Positions 27,701 through 36,060 are shown, numbered from the stretch's first letter. The stretch: DNA of 64,000 bases from Paraescarpia echinospica (GCA_020002185.1 CM034538.1:66697424-66761423), one strand, 5' to 3'. Numbers and translations are program-made. Notes: generated from the letters alone by a model not told the origin.

Positions 27701-29115
27701 CAACCACAGCTAAAAACGCAGTCATTCAAAATCAACAGACTAACAACCACAGCTAAAAACGCAGAGTCATTCAAAATCAACAGACTAACAACCACAGCCA
27801 AAAAGGCAGCGTCATTCAAAATCAACAGACTAACAACCACAGCTAAAAAGGCAGCATCATTCAAAATCAACAGACTAACAACCACAGCTAAAAAGGCAGC
27901 GTCATTCAAAATCAACAGACTAACAACCACAGCTAAAAAGGCAGCGTCATTCAAAATCAACAGACTAACAACCACAGCCAAAAAGGCAGAGTCATTCAAA
28001 ATCAACAGACTAACAACCACAGCTAAAAAGGCAGAGTCATTCAAAATAAACAGACTAACAACCACAGCTAAAAAGGCAGCGTCATTCAAAATCAACAGAC
28101 TAACAACCACAGCTAAAAAGGCAGAGTCATTCAAAATCAACAGACTAACAACCACAGCCAAAAAGGCAGCGTCATTCAAAATCAACAGACTAACAACCAC
28201 AGCTAAAAAGGCAGCATCATTCAAAATCAACAAACTAACAACCACAGCTAAAAAGGCAGTCATTCAAAATCAACAGACTAACAACCACAGCTAAAAAGGC
28301 AGTCATTCAAAATAAACAGACTAACAACCACAGCTAAAAAGGCAGTCATTCAAAATAAACAGACTAACAACCACAGCTAAAAAGGCAGCGTCATTCAAAA
28401 TCAACAGACTAACAACCACAGCTAAAAAGGCAGAGTCATTCAAAATAAACAGACTAACAACCACAGCTAAAAAGGCAGAGTCATTCAAAATCAACAGACT
28501 AACAACCACAGCTAAAAAGGCAGAGTCATTCAAAATAAACAGACTAACAACCACAGCTAAAAAGGCAGCATCATTCAAAATCAACAGACTAACAACCACA
28601 GCTAAAAAGCATGAGACGAGGGAAAAGAGAAACGTTGATAATATGTACCATCCACCGTAGCCACATTCTGGGTGTACCAGATTGTTCTCGCTGTGAGAAA
28701 CTGTGCCGAGCAAAGATTGCACTATTAAATCGTATGAACACACAAAAATGAGACTTACCATCCAGAGAAACTCCATCCTCGCTACGAGAGATTGCTGATG
28801 ATATGTTGTGACAAATGTAAAAACTTGTTAGCATATTATAATAAACTGCTGTTGCTTTCAGACCTCGTGACGCAGGTGTATTCACGGAAGCCTAAGGCCA
28901 TCCACCTGCACGTATTGCCACTGCTGTGGCACCTACTAGGTGGCAGCACTGGCACTGGAGCGGCATCTCTCGCCACGAGCAACATGCGGTCGGCGACGGC
29001 CAACCTCGTGCAGGCACTGTATTGCCAGATGGGACCAAGCTTGGTGGAAGCGGCCTCACGCAGCGGCACACCAAGGATGCAGGAGTCGCTACAATCCCTC
29101 ATCGACAACCCGTGA
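1198..29115 (+). CDS. TOGARAM1: TOGARAM1/crescerin-like TOG-array protein, 3' part of gene (13 exons)
   Basis: TOG domains are HEAT-like arrays that bind tubulin, and this family regulates microtubules of the ciliary axoneme (known for the family). I read thirteen exons: 1198-1397, 4873-5164, 8371-8512, 8944-9049, 10241-10327, 10849-10997, 11475-11633, 15198-15324, 17025-17125, 18029-18230, 21541-21757, 23948-24034 and 28862-29115. Phases agree at every junction and the total is 706 codons plus TGA. Order: acidic Ser/Gly-rich linker, polyQ coiled-coil-like exon, TOG3 (exons 3-8), Ser/Arg-rich linker (exon 9), C-terminal TOG (exons 10-13). Recognisable family blocks are KNLRSQVSR, FIREDIDKAL, GPGRVLSGVKD, QDSSLETRYY, FDKMMQKYVPS, DSNSKVNLQAL and LLQPF. 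TOG1 and TOG2, found at the N-terminus of vertebrate members, are not in the window, so the gene is probably cut at its 5' end. TOGARAM2 is the alternative name; the two are hard to separate in invertebrates. Confidence 0.92.
1505..1645 (+). mobile_element. tRNA-derived SINE-like repeat
   Basis: An A-box-like stretch (TGGTTAGCACATCAGA) is followed about 25 bases later by a B-box-like stretch (GAGTTTGACTCC), the layout of a tRNA-derived pol III promoter. The downstream body (CTTGGGAAAGT, then CTCCAATTCACTCAGCTAT) has the form of the conserved domain of invertebrate SINEs. It sits in the first intron of the window. The exact family is not identified. Confidence 0.6.
1646..2790. other. intronic sequence, nothing recognised
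   Basis: This is AT-rich single-copy-looking intron between the SINE-like repeat and the 46-bp array. I see no exon, RNA gene or further repeat. Confidence 0.5.
2793..4847. repeat. 46-bp minisatellite, about 44 copies
   Basis: The unit begins GTTGTTAGAGAGAGCTGACT and continues through GAGACGAGGCAGCCGCC to GTGTGTTGA. The copies are nearly identical. A few contain a 5-bp slip (GTTGA duplicated, giving 51 bp), for example near 3300, 3450, 3725 and 4195. The array ends about 25 bp before the acceptor at 4872. The unit contains stops in every frame, so it is not coding. Confidence 0.97.
4873..5164 (+). CDS. TOGARAM1: TOGARAM exon B (polyQ and charged coiled-coil-like linker)
   Basis: The acceptor is GTGTGTTTCAG, just downstream of the 46-bp array, and the donor is GAAG|GTAAGG. 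The exon enters in phase 0 and leaves in phase 1. It encodes a basic segment (MARTTRERISQKVRQK), an E/K-rich helix, a glutamine tract at 4978-5064 (24 Q in 29 codons, mixed CAA and CAG) and another E/K/R-rich helix. The pattern suggests a coiled coil or disordered linker before TOG3. Tract length may vary between individuals. Confidence 0.85.
6150..6370. repeat. 56-bp tandem repeat, 4 copies
   Basis: The unit starts GCTGTCTTAGAATTAACAAT and includes GACCGCCTGTGGAAAGATC. Copies start at about 6150, 6206, 6262 and 6318 and differ by only a few substitutions. Confidence 0.95.
7925..8042 (-). mobile_element. MITE-like fragment related to the element at 39279-39463
   Basis: Read on the opposite strand, this shares ordered blocks with the element in CGRRF1 intron 4: GGTCACCTC, CAGCCACCTTGCAATTA, ATATGATCACCT and GAGGCACCAGTG. 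It is about 65 bp shorter because part of the interior is missing. Its ends still look like degraded CAGTGGAACCTC-type termini. Confidence 0.6.
8371..8512 (+). CDS. TOGARAM1: TOGARAM exon C (start of TOG3)
   Basis: Phase demands two bases before the first whole codon. Acceptors after 8370 or 8373 both satisfy this (a NAGNAG-type TTCAGCAGCAG), so one alanine may be optional. The donor is ATATG|GTAATT, phase 2. It encodes DLKPFKDPNRALIDAMQAMS, the family lead-in to the first HEAT helix, and the split Trp (TG|G) that begins the helix pair. Confidence 0.88.
8944..9049 (+). CDS. TOGARAM1: TOGARAM exon D (TOG3, HEAT repeat A)
   Basis: The acceptor is GTTGTCTCAG|G and the donor is CAGGAG|GTATGT. 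It encodes the first HEAT helices (MNSIRRLAKHHPQVLIGQL, then HSIVVAIIQE). It leaves in phase 0 and joins KNLRSQVSR in the next exon. The last 29 bases of this exon, together with the donor, are the founder of the tandem array that follows, so the true exon end is one of 18 equivalent donors. The first is the one compatible with the family's usual spacing. Confidence 0.93.
9021..9835. repeat. 45-bp minisatellite built from the exon D donor, 18 copies
   Basis: Each unit holds the last 29 bases of exon D plus 16 intron bases and carries GGAG|GTATGT. Donor GT dinucleotides fall at 9050, 9095 and every 45 bp to 9815. The unit length is a multiple of three and contains no stop in several frames, giving roughly 300-codon open frames on both strands that are consequences of the periodicity. 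Copies differ at a few sites (CG/TG in TATGTCGTTG, AATCGCC/AGTCGCC). Confidence 0.98.
10241..10327 (+). CDS. TOGARAM1: TOGARAM exon E (TOG3, KNLRSQVSR helix)
   Basis: The acceptor is ATATTTGCAG and the donor is CCG|GTAAGT, phase 0 on both sides (29 codons). It encodes KNLRSQVSRQAIGCLSEMY, the most conserved helix of the third TOG domain, which carries intra-HEAT loop residues expected to face tubulin. Confidence 0.95.
10849..10997 (+). CDS. TOGARAM1: TOGARAM exon F (TOG3)
   Basis: The acceptor is GTGGGACCAG and the donor is TTAC|GTGAGT. It enters in phase 0 and leaves in phase 2. It encodes ELDQTTKTLLAKCVESNAF and then IREDIDKALSAMI, a strongly conserved family block. Confidence 0.95.
11475..11633 (+). 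CDS. TOGARAM1: TOGARAM exon G (TOG3)
   Basis: The acceptor is TTTTGTCTGCAG and the donor is ACTAG|GTAAGT. One base completes a Thr codon from exon F, followed by HRSVAVRKTCVQFV, GPGRVLSGVKD and AEFLQDSSLET. It leaves in phase 2. Confidence 0.95.
11665..11840 (+). mobile_element. tRNA-derived SINE-like repeat
   Basis: A tRNA-like head (GTGGCATAGTGGGTAAAACA, then GATCGAGAGAATGG) is followed by a body with GCCTGGGAAGAGACACTGAA and ATTCTACCTAGTGTATATGG, a layout typical of invertebrate SINEs. It begins about 30 bp after exon G. It differs from the SINE-like repeat at 1505-1645. Confidence 0.55.
12185..12466. repeat. 17-bp minisatellite (GGCAATGAACCCACACA type)
   Basis: About 16 imperfect copies of a 17-bp unit. 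The unit alternates between CCCACACA and CCCTCACA endings. Non-coding. Confidence 0.93.
12640..15190. repeat. complex 30-42 bp minisatellite ending at the exon H acceptor
   Basis: There are dozens of copies of GACTGTTGTTGCTCTTAGAC plus a variable spacer (TGAATGAGGAG or TGTGATTGAGGAG). Longer blocks are repeated within it; for example, the stretch near 13530-13720 recurs near 14020-14210. Each unit contains TTGTTGCTCTTAG, which resembles a splice acceptor. The final unit runs straight into the authentic acceptor GTTGTTGGTGTTGCCAG at 15197. Confidence 0.96.
15198..15324 (+). CDS. TOGARAM1: TOGARAM exon H (end of TOG3)
   Basis: The acceptor is GGTGTTGCCAG and the donor is AAG|GTAGGA. One base completes Arg. 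It then encodes YYAQKIFFLLMSHEDFDKMM and QKYVPSQSLRNIQDKLDTL, matching the family's end of TOG3. It leaves in phase 0. Confidence 0.95.
15325..17024. other. TOGARAM intron 8 of the window
   Basis: The only clear feature is an AT/GT dinucleotide tract at about 15736-15779. The remainder looks like single-copy AT-rich intron, and I saw no exon or mobile element. Confidence 0.7.
15736..15779. repeat. AT/GT dinucleotide microsatellite
   Basis: An alternating AT run is interrupted by a GTGTGTGTGT block and followed by a longer AT run. Confidence 0.9.
17025..17125 (+). CDS. TOGARAM1: TOGARAM exon I (Ser/Arg linker)
   Basis: The acceptor is CCCAAATTCAG and the donor is TCGAG|GTAGGT. It enters in phase 0 and leaves in phase 2. 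It encodes GLGDPPSEVSSARSRRSGHG and then SRSGSSTRGNSAS, the Ser/Arg/Gly-rich inter-TOG linker that begins with GLG in this family. Confidence 0.9.
17190..17993. repeat. 23-bp minisatellite with 227-bp higher-order period
   Basis: The basic unit is GGGATGTTTGAGTTGGTGAT plus GAC with small variants. Two consecutive 227-bp blocks (17396-17622 and 17623-17849) appear identical base for base, and a third begins at 17850. The array fills nearly the whole intron, from about 65 bp after one donor to about 35 bp before the next acceptor. Confidence 0.96.
18029..18230 (+). CDS. TOGARAM1: TOGARAM exon J (start of C-terminal TOG)
   Basis: The acceptor is CTTTTTATCAG and the donor is AAG|GTACCT. One base completes Ser, and the exon leaves in phase 0. 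It encodes the end of the linker (TPSSGTKRRSAIRTDE) and the first helices of the last TOG domain (ALMAANDWRDRQKGLAQFQE, then GNHIVK). Confidence 0.93.
18231..19103. other. unique part of TOGARAM intron 10
   Basis: AT-rich intron with no recognisable exon or repeat, before the 98-bp array. Confidence 0.6.
19104..21530. repeat. about 98-bp minisatellite, about 25 copies, abutting the exon K acceptor
   Basis: The unit runs from CATACAACTAGTTCATCTCC through TTATGCTGTGTAGGTGATTT and TTACTTTGTACACTCTG to GATGGAAGTGTTTGTTT. Units vary by 2 bp (AGAGAGCT or AGAGAGAGCT), and one near 21019 is truncated. The last copy changes from GTTTGTTTCATACAAC to GTTTGTTTCCTTGCAG, the real acceptor, so the array reaches the exon edge. 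Confidence 0.97.
21541..21757 (+). CDS. TOGARAM1: TOGARAM exon K (C-terminal TOG)
   Basis: The acceptor is TTTGTTTCCTTGCAG and the donor is TCTAG|GTATGT. It enters in phase 0 and leaves in phase 1. It encodes IFDKFIPCLKDSNSKVNLQA, REYMNNVINLTVSTVSSNL and SSKNKDILQAATTVLDSF, clear family blocks of the last TOG domain. Confidence 0.96.
22027..23565. repeat. 48-bp minisatellite, about 32 copies
   Basis: The unit runs from GTGATGTACAGTACACAGAG through CTCGACCACTTGTGTCTTTA to CAGTTCAA. Most units contain TTGTGTCTTTACAG, which resembles a splice acceptor. Others carry TTTACAATCC instead, which removes the AG. The period is a multiple of three, so long open frames on both strands are expected by chance. 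Confidence 0.97.
23566..23947. other. unique intron before exon L
   Basis: AT-rich sequence with no recognisable feature other than the intron 3' end. Confidence 0.6.
23948..24034 (+). CDS. TOGARAM1: TOGARAM exon L (C-terminal TOG)
   Basis: The acceptor is AATTGCTTGCAG and the donor is GCAT|GTAAGT. It is joined in phase 1 on both sides. It encodes DGSLLLQPFANQVQSGNQRI and then KPDMIDRVA, matching the LLLQPF block of the family. It is short and has no ATG-initiated frame of its own. Confidence 0.94.
24035..24840. other. unique part of TOGARAM intron 12
   Basis: No exon or mobile element recognised. It precedes three consecutive tandem arrays. Confidence 0.6.
24841..25805. repeat. 53-bp minisatellite, about 18 copies
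   Basis: The unit runs from AATGTATAACATTCCATATA through TACCAAATAGAATACAAGGA to GTATTGTGTTTGC. Copies are almost identical; the main variant is AAATAG/AAACAG. The minus-strand open frames of about 330 codons through it are artefacts of a stop-free repeat. Confidence 0.98.
25806..27533. repeat. 55-bp minisatellite, about 31 copies
   Basis: The unit runs from CATGGACGTATTATGTTTTA through TGCCAGTCTTTGCTACATCC to CCACTTATGTGTTGT. It begins with no spacer after the 53-bp array. Variants include GTGTTGT/GTATTGT/GTGTAGT and a few 2-bp losses near 26770 and 27372. It is non-coding despite plus-strand open frames of up to 463 codons. Confidence 0.98.
27588..28608. repeat. 45-bp minisatellite, about 23 copies
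   Basis: The unit runs from AAAATCAACAGACTAACAAC through CACAGCTAAAAAGGCAG to a short CGTCATTC end. Some copies are shorter because they lack the AGC/AGAG triplet. Each copy contains ACTAACA, which resembles a branch-point consensus. It ends about 250 bp before the last exon. Confidence 0.96.
28862..29115 (+). CDS. TOGARAM1: TOGARAM exon M (terminal exon)
   Basis: The acceptor is GTTGCTTTCAG. Two bases complete a Tyr codon, and the stop TGA is at 29113-29115. It encodes LVTQVYSRKPKAIHLHVLPL, LWHLLGG, MRSATANLVQALYCQMG and a C-terminal helix (MQESLQSLIDNP). This matches the RKP...LWHLLG...R(T/S)ATA pattern at the family's C-terminus. Confidence 0.96.
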
Positions 29116-29627
29116 TGTCGGAAAGTCTTCCCATCACAACGTCTGTCCAGCATCCCGAGGGTGGCATGGCTGCACTGCGGCAGTGTGACGGTGTCATCTG
29201 TTCCGTCAGTCTGTCGATCAGTCGAGTCCGACCAAACCTGCACAAAAAACAGCCGAGTTTGGGCGATGGTGGCCGCAGTTCACGGTGTCACACAGGATTC
29301 GTACACGTGCCTCAAATCTCTTATACTTGGGACAAACAGGGCTGCCTACCATTACGGATTCTCCATAATCATTATGAAAATTCACCTCAGATTACGGCAG
29401 TACGGAAACTGCCGATGTGTTACGGGAATACAAATATCCGACTACAGAAAATGATACACATTAAGAAATTGCTAAATCTATAAATAATGCTGCTCGAGAT
29501 GCCCTGAAGAAACTGTCATAATTCACTTATTACAATTTGTCAACAAATATTTAGTCCACTACAAGTTTTACAAAGTCAGTACGGTGACGTCATCCAATGC
29601 TGTGAAAAAGTATGTATAGTTTTGATG

Positions 29628-29633
29628 ATTAAA
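29628..29633 (+). terminator. possible polyadenylation signal ATTAAA for TOGARAM
   Basis: ATTAAA lies about 510 bases after the stop codon and is the first good hexamer variant downstream. Placement is inferred. Confidence 0.35.
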
Positions 29634-29639
29634 ATAGTA

Positions 29640-32600
29640 AATTCCTGGATTAACAGGCGGGGCTTGTCATTGTATCTGCTTCAGAGAAAGGTTTGATTGG
29701 CAATCTTGTGGAATGGGGAGCGGGGTGGGATGCGACCCTGGTAGGGGTATCATTACGAAATTGTTTTTGTCGGGTAGGCAGCCCTGGACAAAACATTCTT
29801 TGTGATTAGGTAAAATCCAGTCTGCGTCGTTGCTACAGACTGGGTGAGAATCCTTCAGGCACAGTTCTGTATGTATTATAATGTAGATATACATGGATAT
29901 GCAATGGGGGTATTTGTATAATAGTTGTATAGTATGAGTACACAGTGTGTAGGGTCTAATCTGGTGACAGCGGCTTGCTTCAGTCAATCCCAACACGTCC
30001 CACCAATGACCTCTGTACATAGAATCTCTAAAATTGTATTTATTAATGCATGTTGTTGTGCGTGCCAACATATTTTCATGTAGGATGTTGAGTCGTTTGT
30101 TGTTGCTGGTGAGTTACATTTTGCCACCAGGTGGAGTAGTATTTTTACTGGCGCTAAGCAGGGAAATTTGCATGGACCACATATGACAAGATGTTTTGGC
30201 TTTGCTCAAAGAAGTGTTGTGAAACGCTTGTATTTTTTGACGGAAGTTTGTATTAAGCAGGTGGCAGGTTTCTTGGTTACTAAAAGGACGTCCAAAACTG
30301 CCAAACTGCCTTTTGTCTGCCTGAACAAAGTTTTCAAACAGACCTATAATTTGTACAGATTTGGGAAATGTCCAACTGGGTTTACCTATTTATAAAGTGA
30401 CCTGATCTTAGCCGTGTTGAATGTGTGCATTGATGCTATATCTAGCAGGGTGTTAACTTGAATTATAATATGTATAAAGATTAGTCGAAATGTTACTTAG
30501 GACGAGAATTTTGTTTGTAACTGATTGTTTTACCAACAAATTATATTTGACCACGTCATAATATACAATTGTTATTTCAGTTGCAAAGCATATATCAATT
30601 TTTTTGTGAGATTTCCATGTTACAATAATGTATATTTGGTTGCATGCAAGCATTTTTTGTGATGTAGTCCTTTTTGGGCCTGTTTTGACGTTTGGTTTGC
30701 GAGTTTAATTGTTTGACTGTGATGCACTCGGAAGCGCTATTTTAATATATATACGTCTGTGATTTGTTTTGGTTGCATAATACCACTTGTGAGGCGTGAT
30801 ATCACGAGAGTTTTGGGTTCACATGCCAGTTTTATTACGGAAAATCTAACGGATTAGGAAACTGGTAACTCAAAAGTTCATTATTTCACTTAATTTATCT
30901 TTCCTCCAAAACAGTTATTTTTTTGCACACATGCCTACTTAGAGTTGTTTGTGCACAACATATCAACATTTTGTTGTCAAGTAAAACGTGCATGAGAACC
31001 GCATTAGATCCTACGGTAGTTTGGTTACTGTGCCATGGCTGTTTGAGAAATTATTTATTATCGGGTATGAAATCAAGTGGGTGTCTGCCAGGAGGTTCTT
31101 TTCCCAAAATGCTTTAAGAACCTGTCGTCGATAAATTATGGCGTTTTGGATGGTAGCCCGATGCAGTGCAATTGCTGTTTATATCGTGAGAAATGTCTGG
31201 TTTACAGCTGGCGTTGGTTTCGTTTTGGTTCACTATTCATTCTGTGTCGAGTTTGTTGTTTAGAAAGACGTGGTGTGGGGAGTGAGTGCCACTCAGTATT
31301 AGCAACACTGTAGCAATGCAAAGATAACTGATGGCTGGTTGGCATACAGTGTGTTGTATGGGTTAGCGGATGGACTGTGGTGGACACTGTTTCTTGTTCA
31401 TTCTACATATATATGCATCTAGTTACAGGACTGTATGTATGAATTGCAATATCTTGAGCCTTCGTACGAAAGATTTTCACATGTTGATTAAACTAGAATC
31501 ATCTGCTGGCATTGTTTTGTGGATTGGTTCGCATTCCATTGTGGGCCACTGACTTACAATGCATTGTGGGTCAACTGCTGGCATTGCATTGTCAGTTGCT
31601 TCTGTGTATGTACATACGAACACACAAGATCTATATAACTGTACACCTCCAAACATCACAGATACACACAAAAGCTGGTGGCATGCCTGTATTTATTGAA
31701 TGCTGAAATGTTGTGTATTTTTTATTTGCGCGTAGACTGCACAGAATTGCTGCATGGAAGTGGTGTTTAATGACGGGGCAGTCTGGTTGTATTTTCCCGC
31801 TTGTACAGTATGTTTTCATGTTTCACTCGTTTCCTGTTGAGTATATAATACAGCCTTAGTTGCATTGTGAAATCATGTTCTGTCGAAATAGCGTTGTACA
31901 GGAATTCATGACAGAAATTCTGCTTACCTATATTACATTTTTGCCAGTGAGCCGTGTGGCGTGTATTTGCAAACGTTGCACCAGTATTGCCGTCCGTATA
32001 TATATATTGCAGAAGTTTTTACGATATATAAAATGACATGTATGGTTCTGAGACTCTCTGACTGTCACGTAACTTACGGTGTTTGTTGTTAGAGTTTGGT
32101 CAACCCTTGCTATTTATAGTTTGGCCTTGAGATGGCGTGCCCCACAGTTTGCTTCACTAGTCATTGATATCCCCCCCCCGTAGATCATGCGCTGTTTATT
32201 GTAACTAGTCAGCTGACTTTTGCGTCCCTAGTTGCACTGTGTGTATTCTTGGCTTTGGTCAGACACACGCCTTCTATTGTCAGCTGCGGTCAACTGAAAT
32301 GCTTCTGTTGCGTGGCTTGTGTAGATCCCACATCTGCCAGCACTTGTATGAAGCATGTCAACAGATTTATTATAATAATACACTCGTTTTGTTGCTGTTG
32401 GTTGGACTATAAACAGGACTGTCGTACCTAGTGTTGCTCTATATTTCCCTGTGTCCAGGCAACAAAGCTTTCAGTGGGCGTTGTTGTAAGGATGGTCTAG
32501 TCTTGGAGTAGGCAGCGCATGACAATTTTATGATGCACACGCACTATAGATGATTCTCAGGTCCTCAAAAAGAAGAGAGATAGATGCAAAAGAAGTTTGA

Positions 32601-33890
32601 TTATTTGCACAACATTGAGGCTTAGATGGTATGGATTCAGTCATGCGTATCTTCCTTCAACTCTTCAGATAATGGTGTATCGTACTGGTTTACATCTTGC
32701 TTATTAGTGGGTGGTTTGTGGCACTTTTGTATGGTGGGAAAACACACCAGTTGTGATTTCATATCGAAATGTATATATACTTAGATCACAGCTGACAATT
32801 GTATATACAGTGTATGTGTGCTGGCTGAGCTAAAATTGGCCATATCAATGTTCTACTGGTGTAGTTCCTGCTGTTGCCTGTTAGTGGCTGCAACAGGAAT
32901 GACAGCGAAGAGTCTAACAAACATAACGACACACAGAAAGGGCACCTATGATTGCAGTGTTTGTACACAATATTTTTGTACCGTAATCGGAACAGTAGCA
33001 TGAGTGTATGCAACGTAGAAAGTATGCTTGTCGATCTGGCTGCGTCAGAGTTAGTCAGAGTTTCACATTTCCACTGTACTTGTAATGAACATGTGATATG
33101 CACCGTAGTTTCCATCCAGGTAGCACGTGCGAGAGCCGACAACTGGGTGTTTTGTGCTGCGATGGCAGCTTATCACTTTACGAACATAGTATTATTGTGA
33201 CGGTCGGTTTCTGTGAGGTGGACCTTGGGATACGACCGCTGTATAGATGTGAATGACAAATGATAGCTTTTTCACATGTTAGTGCCGCCGCACTGCTACT
33301 GTGTGAAATCATCTTAATTTTGTTGTGAATGCCACTGATGACTGTCGCATAACATAATTAAATAAGTATGGTTATTACTGTGTGCGTGCTCTTGTGAAGA
33401 TTATTTATTATTAATTTCATTAAATTCCATTAAATTATATTAATTTTAAGCGTGTCAGTGTTATTGTGTCATTGCTGCTGGATGTTGTTGTTATGGTAAC
33501 CATTAGCTAACAGGCAAGCAAAGGGGAAACATTGCATCACATACATATACAAGTATTCACTACACTCATTTCAGCTGTGATAACCTCACCCCACTCTGTA
33601 TCTTAGCACATGTATCAATTTGATGAAACTACGTACTGTACACATGTAGGCAGTTCCCCATATTTTGAAGTGGTTAAAATGTTGTTAAAGTCGCTTTCTC
33701 AACTGGTTTAACCCACCAAAAATCGGTTTAATAAAGAGTGCTTATTTTTAACTGGTTGAAAGAATTTATTTAGTCTTTACATCTAAAGCCAGGCTGGCGA
33801 TAATTAGCCTTCACTCAAACCACTGTCAACTGAATTTGTCAGCTACGTTGTTTTAGTTTCGAGACGGCAAGGCAGGGATCTCAACCCCCC
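29640..33890. other. intergenic region between TOGARAM and CGRRF1
   Basis: I see no coding exon, RNA gene or clear mobile element in these 4.2 kb. Many short open frames exist but none has recognisable motifs. Part of it may be extended 3' UTR. Confidence 0.6.
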
Positions 33891-33899
33891 TTCTCCCAC

Positions 33900-35815
33900 T
33901 TTTAATTATTGGGGTCCTCATCCTACTATTTGTGAGACTCCACTGTGGACATATTTATCAATCTGTTGACATTGTCTGGCAGCATTCGCAAGTCTAGGTT
34001 GAGTACTGGCCAACACTCCTTAGGAGTCGTACGGTCAGGGTTGGGGGCGTATGCTAGTTGTGTATTAAAGCTTGTCTGAATTCCTGTGGTTCTGTAATGT
34101 TGACTACTGCATCTGGTAGGAAATTCCAATCTTTTATTGTTCGGGGAAAATAGGAAAAATTATAATGGTTCTTGCTGGTGTGGCAAAAGCGAGCTGCCCA
34201 TCTTTGGACCATTTCTATTTTGTTGATGAGGACTTGGGTGTGGGGGTCCCACAGGGATGATGAGTATTCTAAGAGTAGTCGGACAAAGGTTGTGTAGGCA
34301 GTTGTTTTAATGTTTTTGGGGCACGAGTAGAGATTGCGTCTGATAAATGCTAGAGTATGGTTTGCCGAGGCTGTAATCTGATGGATGTGTTTGTTCCAGG
34401 TGAGATCTTTGGTGATACATACTCCTAGATAGGGATGACTGTCGGTTTCCTGTAGAGTTGCGTTTCCTAGAGTATAATTTAAATGTTTTACGTTTCTTGC
34501 ATGGGTTAGTCTCGTCACAAAGCATTTTTTTGGGTTAAAGTGCATCTGCCAGTCGTGTTCCCATTTTGCTAACTCATTTACCGGTAGGTCTTTCTGTAGT
34601 TCTTGTGAGTCAGACTGATTATTGATCTCAATACAGGACACAGTCGTCTGCAGAGACGGACTGTGGAGTGGATATTGTCAGGTAGATCATTGATGTATAT
34701 CAAGAAGAGAAGCGGTCCCAATACCGTACCTTGCGGTACACCTGGTATAACATTTGTCCAGGTGGAATGTTCTCCACCAACCACCACTCTCTGTTCACGG
34801 CACTTGAGAAAATTAGAGATCCAGGCATGTGTTTTGTTGTGGATGCCACATTTCTTTAATTTATTTAGGAGCCGGTTATGGGGAACGGTGTCACATGCTT
34901 TTGAGAAGTCCATTATTATCATGTCCACTTGGGATTTATTATTTAGATGTCTGGCATAGCGTCAGGCGAATGTTTGAGTATGGTTCTTGTGGTAGGTTGG
35001 TGTTTTCATTTGTAAAGACCGACTTAAATTGGTTAGTGAGGATTTCGGCTTTAAGTCTGTTGTTTGATTCTACCCTGTTGTCTTTCATTAGGGTTGGTAT
35101 TCCAACTGTATCAACTTTAAGGCTTTTTATGTATGACCAGAATTGTTTTGGTGAATCGGAACAAATGGATGATATATACCCCCTGTGTCTTCTGAGAGCA
35201 TTTCTTGTTTTCACATATATAATTATTATCATGTTTGTGATACATATATATTTTGTGTGGGTTTTGCTTGACGACCCTGGGCTTGCAGCTGTTTATGATT
35301 ATTGGGATGCCGTCGCGATCGCCTATTCCTGGTACTACTGTAGATCTTTCAATAAGGGTGGGGTTAGTTGTAAAGAACAAGTCCAAAGTGTTGTTTAGTC
35401 TGGTGGGTTTGCGTACAAGTCCAGTCATTGGCAATTTCTATTTTTTTTAATGTTATTATTTATTTTATAAATTGTGTTTTGATGGTGACCCAGATAATTT
35501 CACAATTGCTATCGAGGTCTCTTCTGCGTGTTCCTATGAGGTCAGTCTTTAGTGCTATCAAAGAGTTTATATACTAATTACTATATATAGCTCTTTGGTG
35601 CTATTTGGCCTCCTCCTTTTGAGTTGTCAAAGTCTCTGTCTTCTCAAATGATTGAATAATTGGAGGGGAACAGTTCATTGCTGTCAACTGAGCTGTCTAG
35701 GTGTGTTTCAGTGCCTATAATTATGTCAGGGTTGTAATTTTTAATGCACACGGCAAGGTCCGAAACTTTGCTCCTGATACTACACAGAAGTCTAATACCA
35801 TGGTTTATATACCGG
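33900..35815 (-). mobile_element. dead non-LTR retrotransposon (endonuclease plus reverse transcriptase), CR1/Jockey-like
   Basis: Reading leftwards, 35815-35590 encodes the start of an EEP endonuclease (IRSKVSDLAVCIKNYNPDII, then GTETHLD). A further endonuclease piece follows (DLDSNCEIIWVTIK, near 35500). The interior with the GDFN/SDH catalytic motifs is missing, and an AT-rich stretch at 35430-35470 replaces it. From 35434 the frame resumes with LDLFFTTNPTLIERSTVVPG and the linker QFWSYIKSLK. The RT at 34928-34578 has [11 protein letters not shown] and [12 protein letters not shown]. The catalytic ADD near 34655 is followed by frameshifts and a stop. A 195-codon frame (34641-34054) covers the thumb and C-terminal region. 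It is clearly non-functional. Family assignment beyond CR1/Jockey-like is uncertain. Confidence 0.88.
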
Positions 35816-35819
35816 GTCT

Positions 35820-36060
35820 GGCCTAAGCTTAGCCTACTGCCAAGTGAAAGTAGGACCTATTCCGAGTAGCGTTGCACTGGGAATCAATGCCAGGATGTAA
35901 ACACATGGGTTGTTGACATTTAAAATGCAACATTCGGAAACAGACTTCGCGAGACCGAAGGCGCTCGTCACTTCCGATGTAATAACTGGTATGGAATAAC
36001 AATGTTAGTCAGAAGTTAATTTTACACAATCTATTTTGTCAACACAAACGAACACGGACA
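35820..36060 (+). promoter_or_regulatory. probable promoter/5' UTR region of CGRRF1
   Basis: This interval lies between the dead element and the CGRRF1 start codon. It contains a CpG-bearing patch (GCGAGACCGAAGGCGCTCGT near 35949) and no TATA box that I trust. The call is positional. Confidence 0.4.

Noticed and set aside
27697..28776. Repeated hydrophobic minus-strand frame (LAVVVSLLILND-type)
   Set aside because: It is the reverse complement of a 45-bp intronic minisatellite between two TOGARAM exons.
30168..31706. Several 60-78 codon frames in the 30-32 kb intergenic region
   Set aside because: Short, overlapping on both strands, no motifs and no splice logic.
34829..35398. 189-codon plus-strand frame
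   Set aside because: It is antisense to endonuclease/RT coding of the dead minus-strand retroelement.
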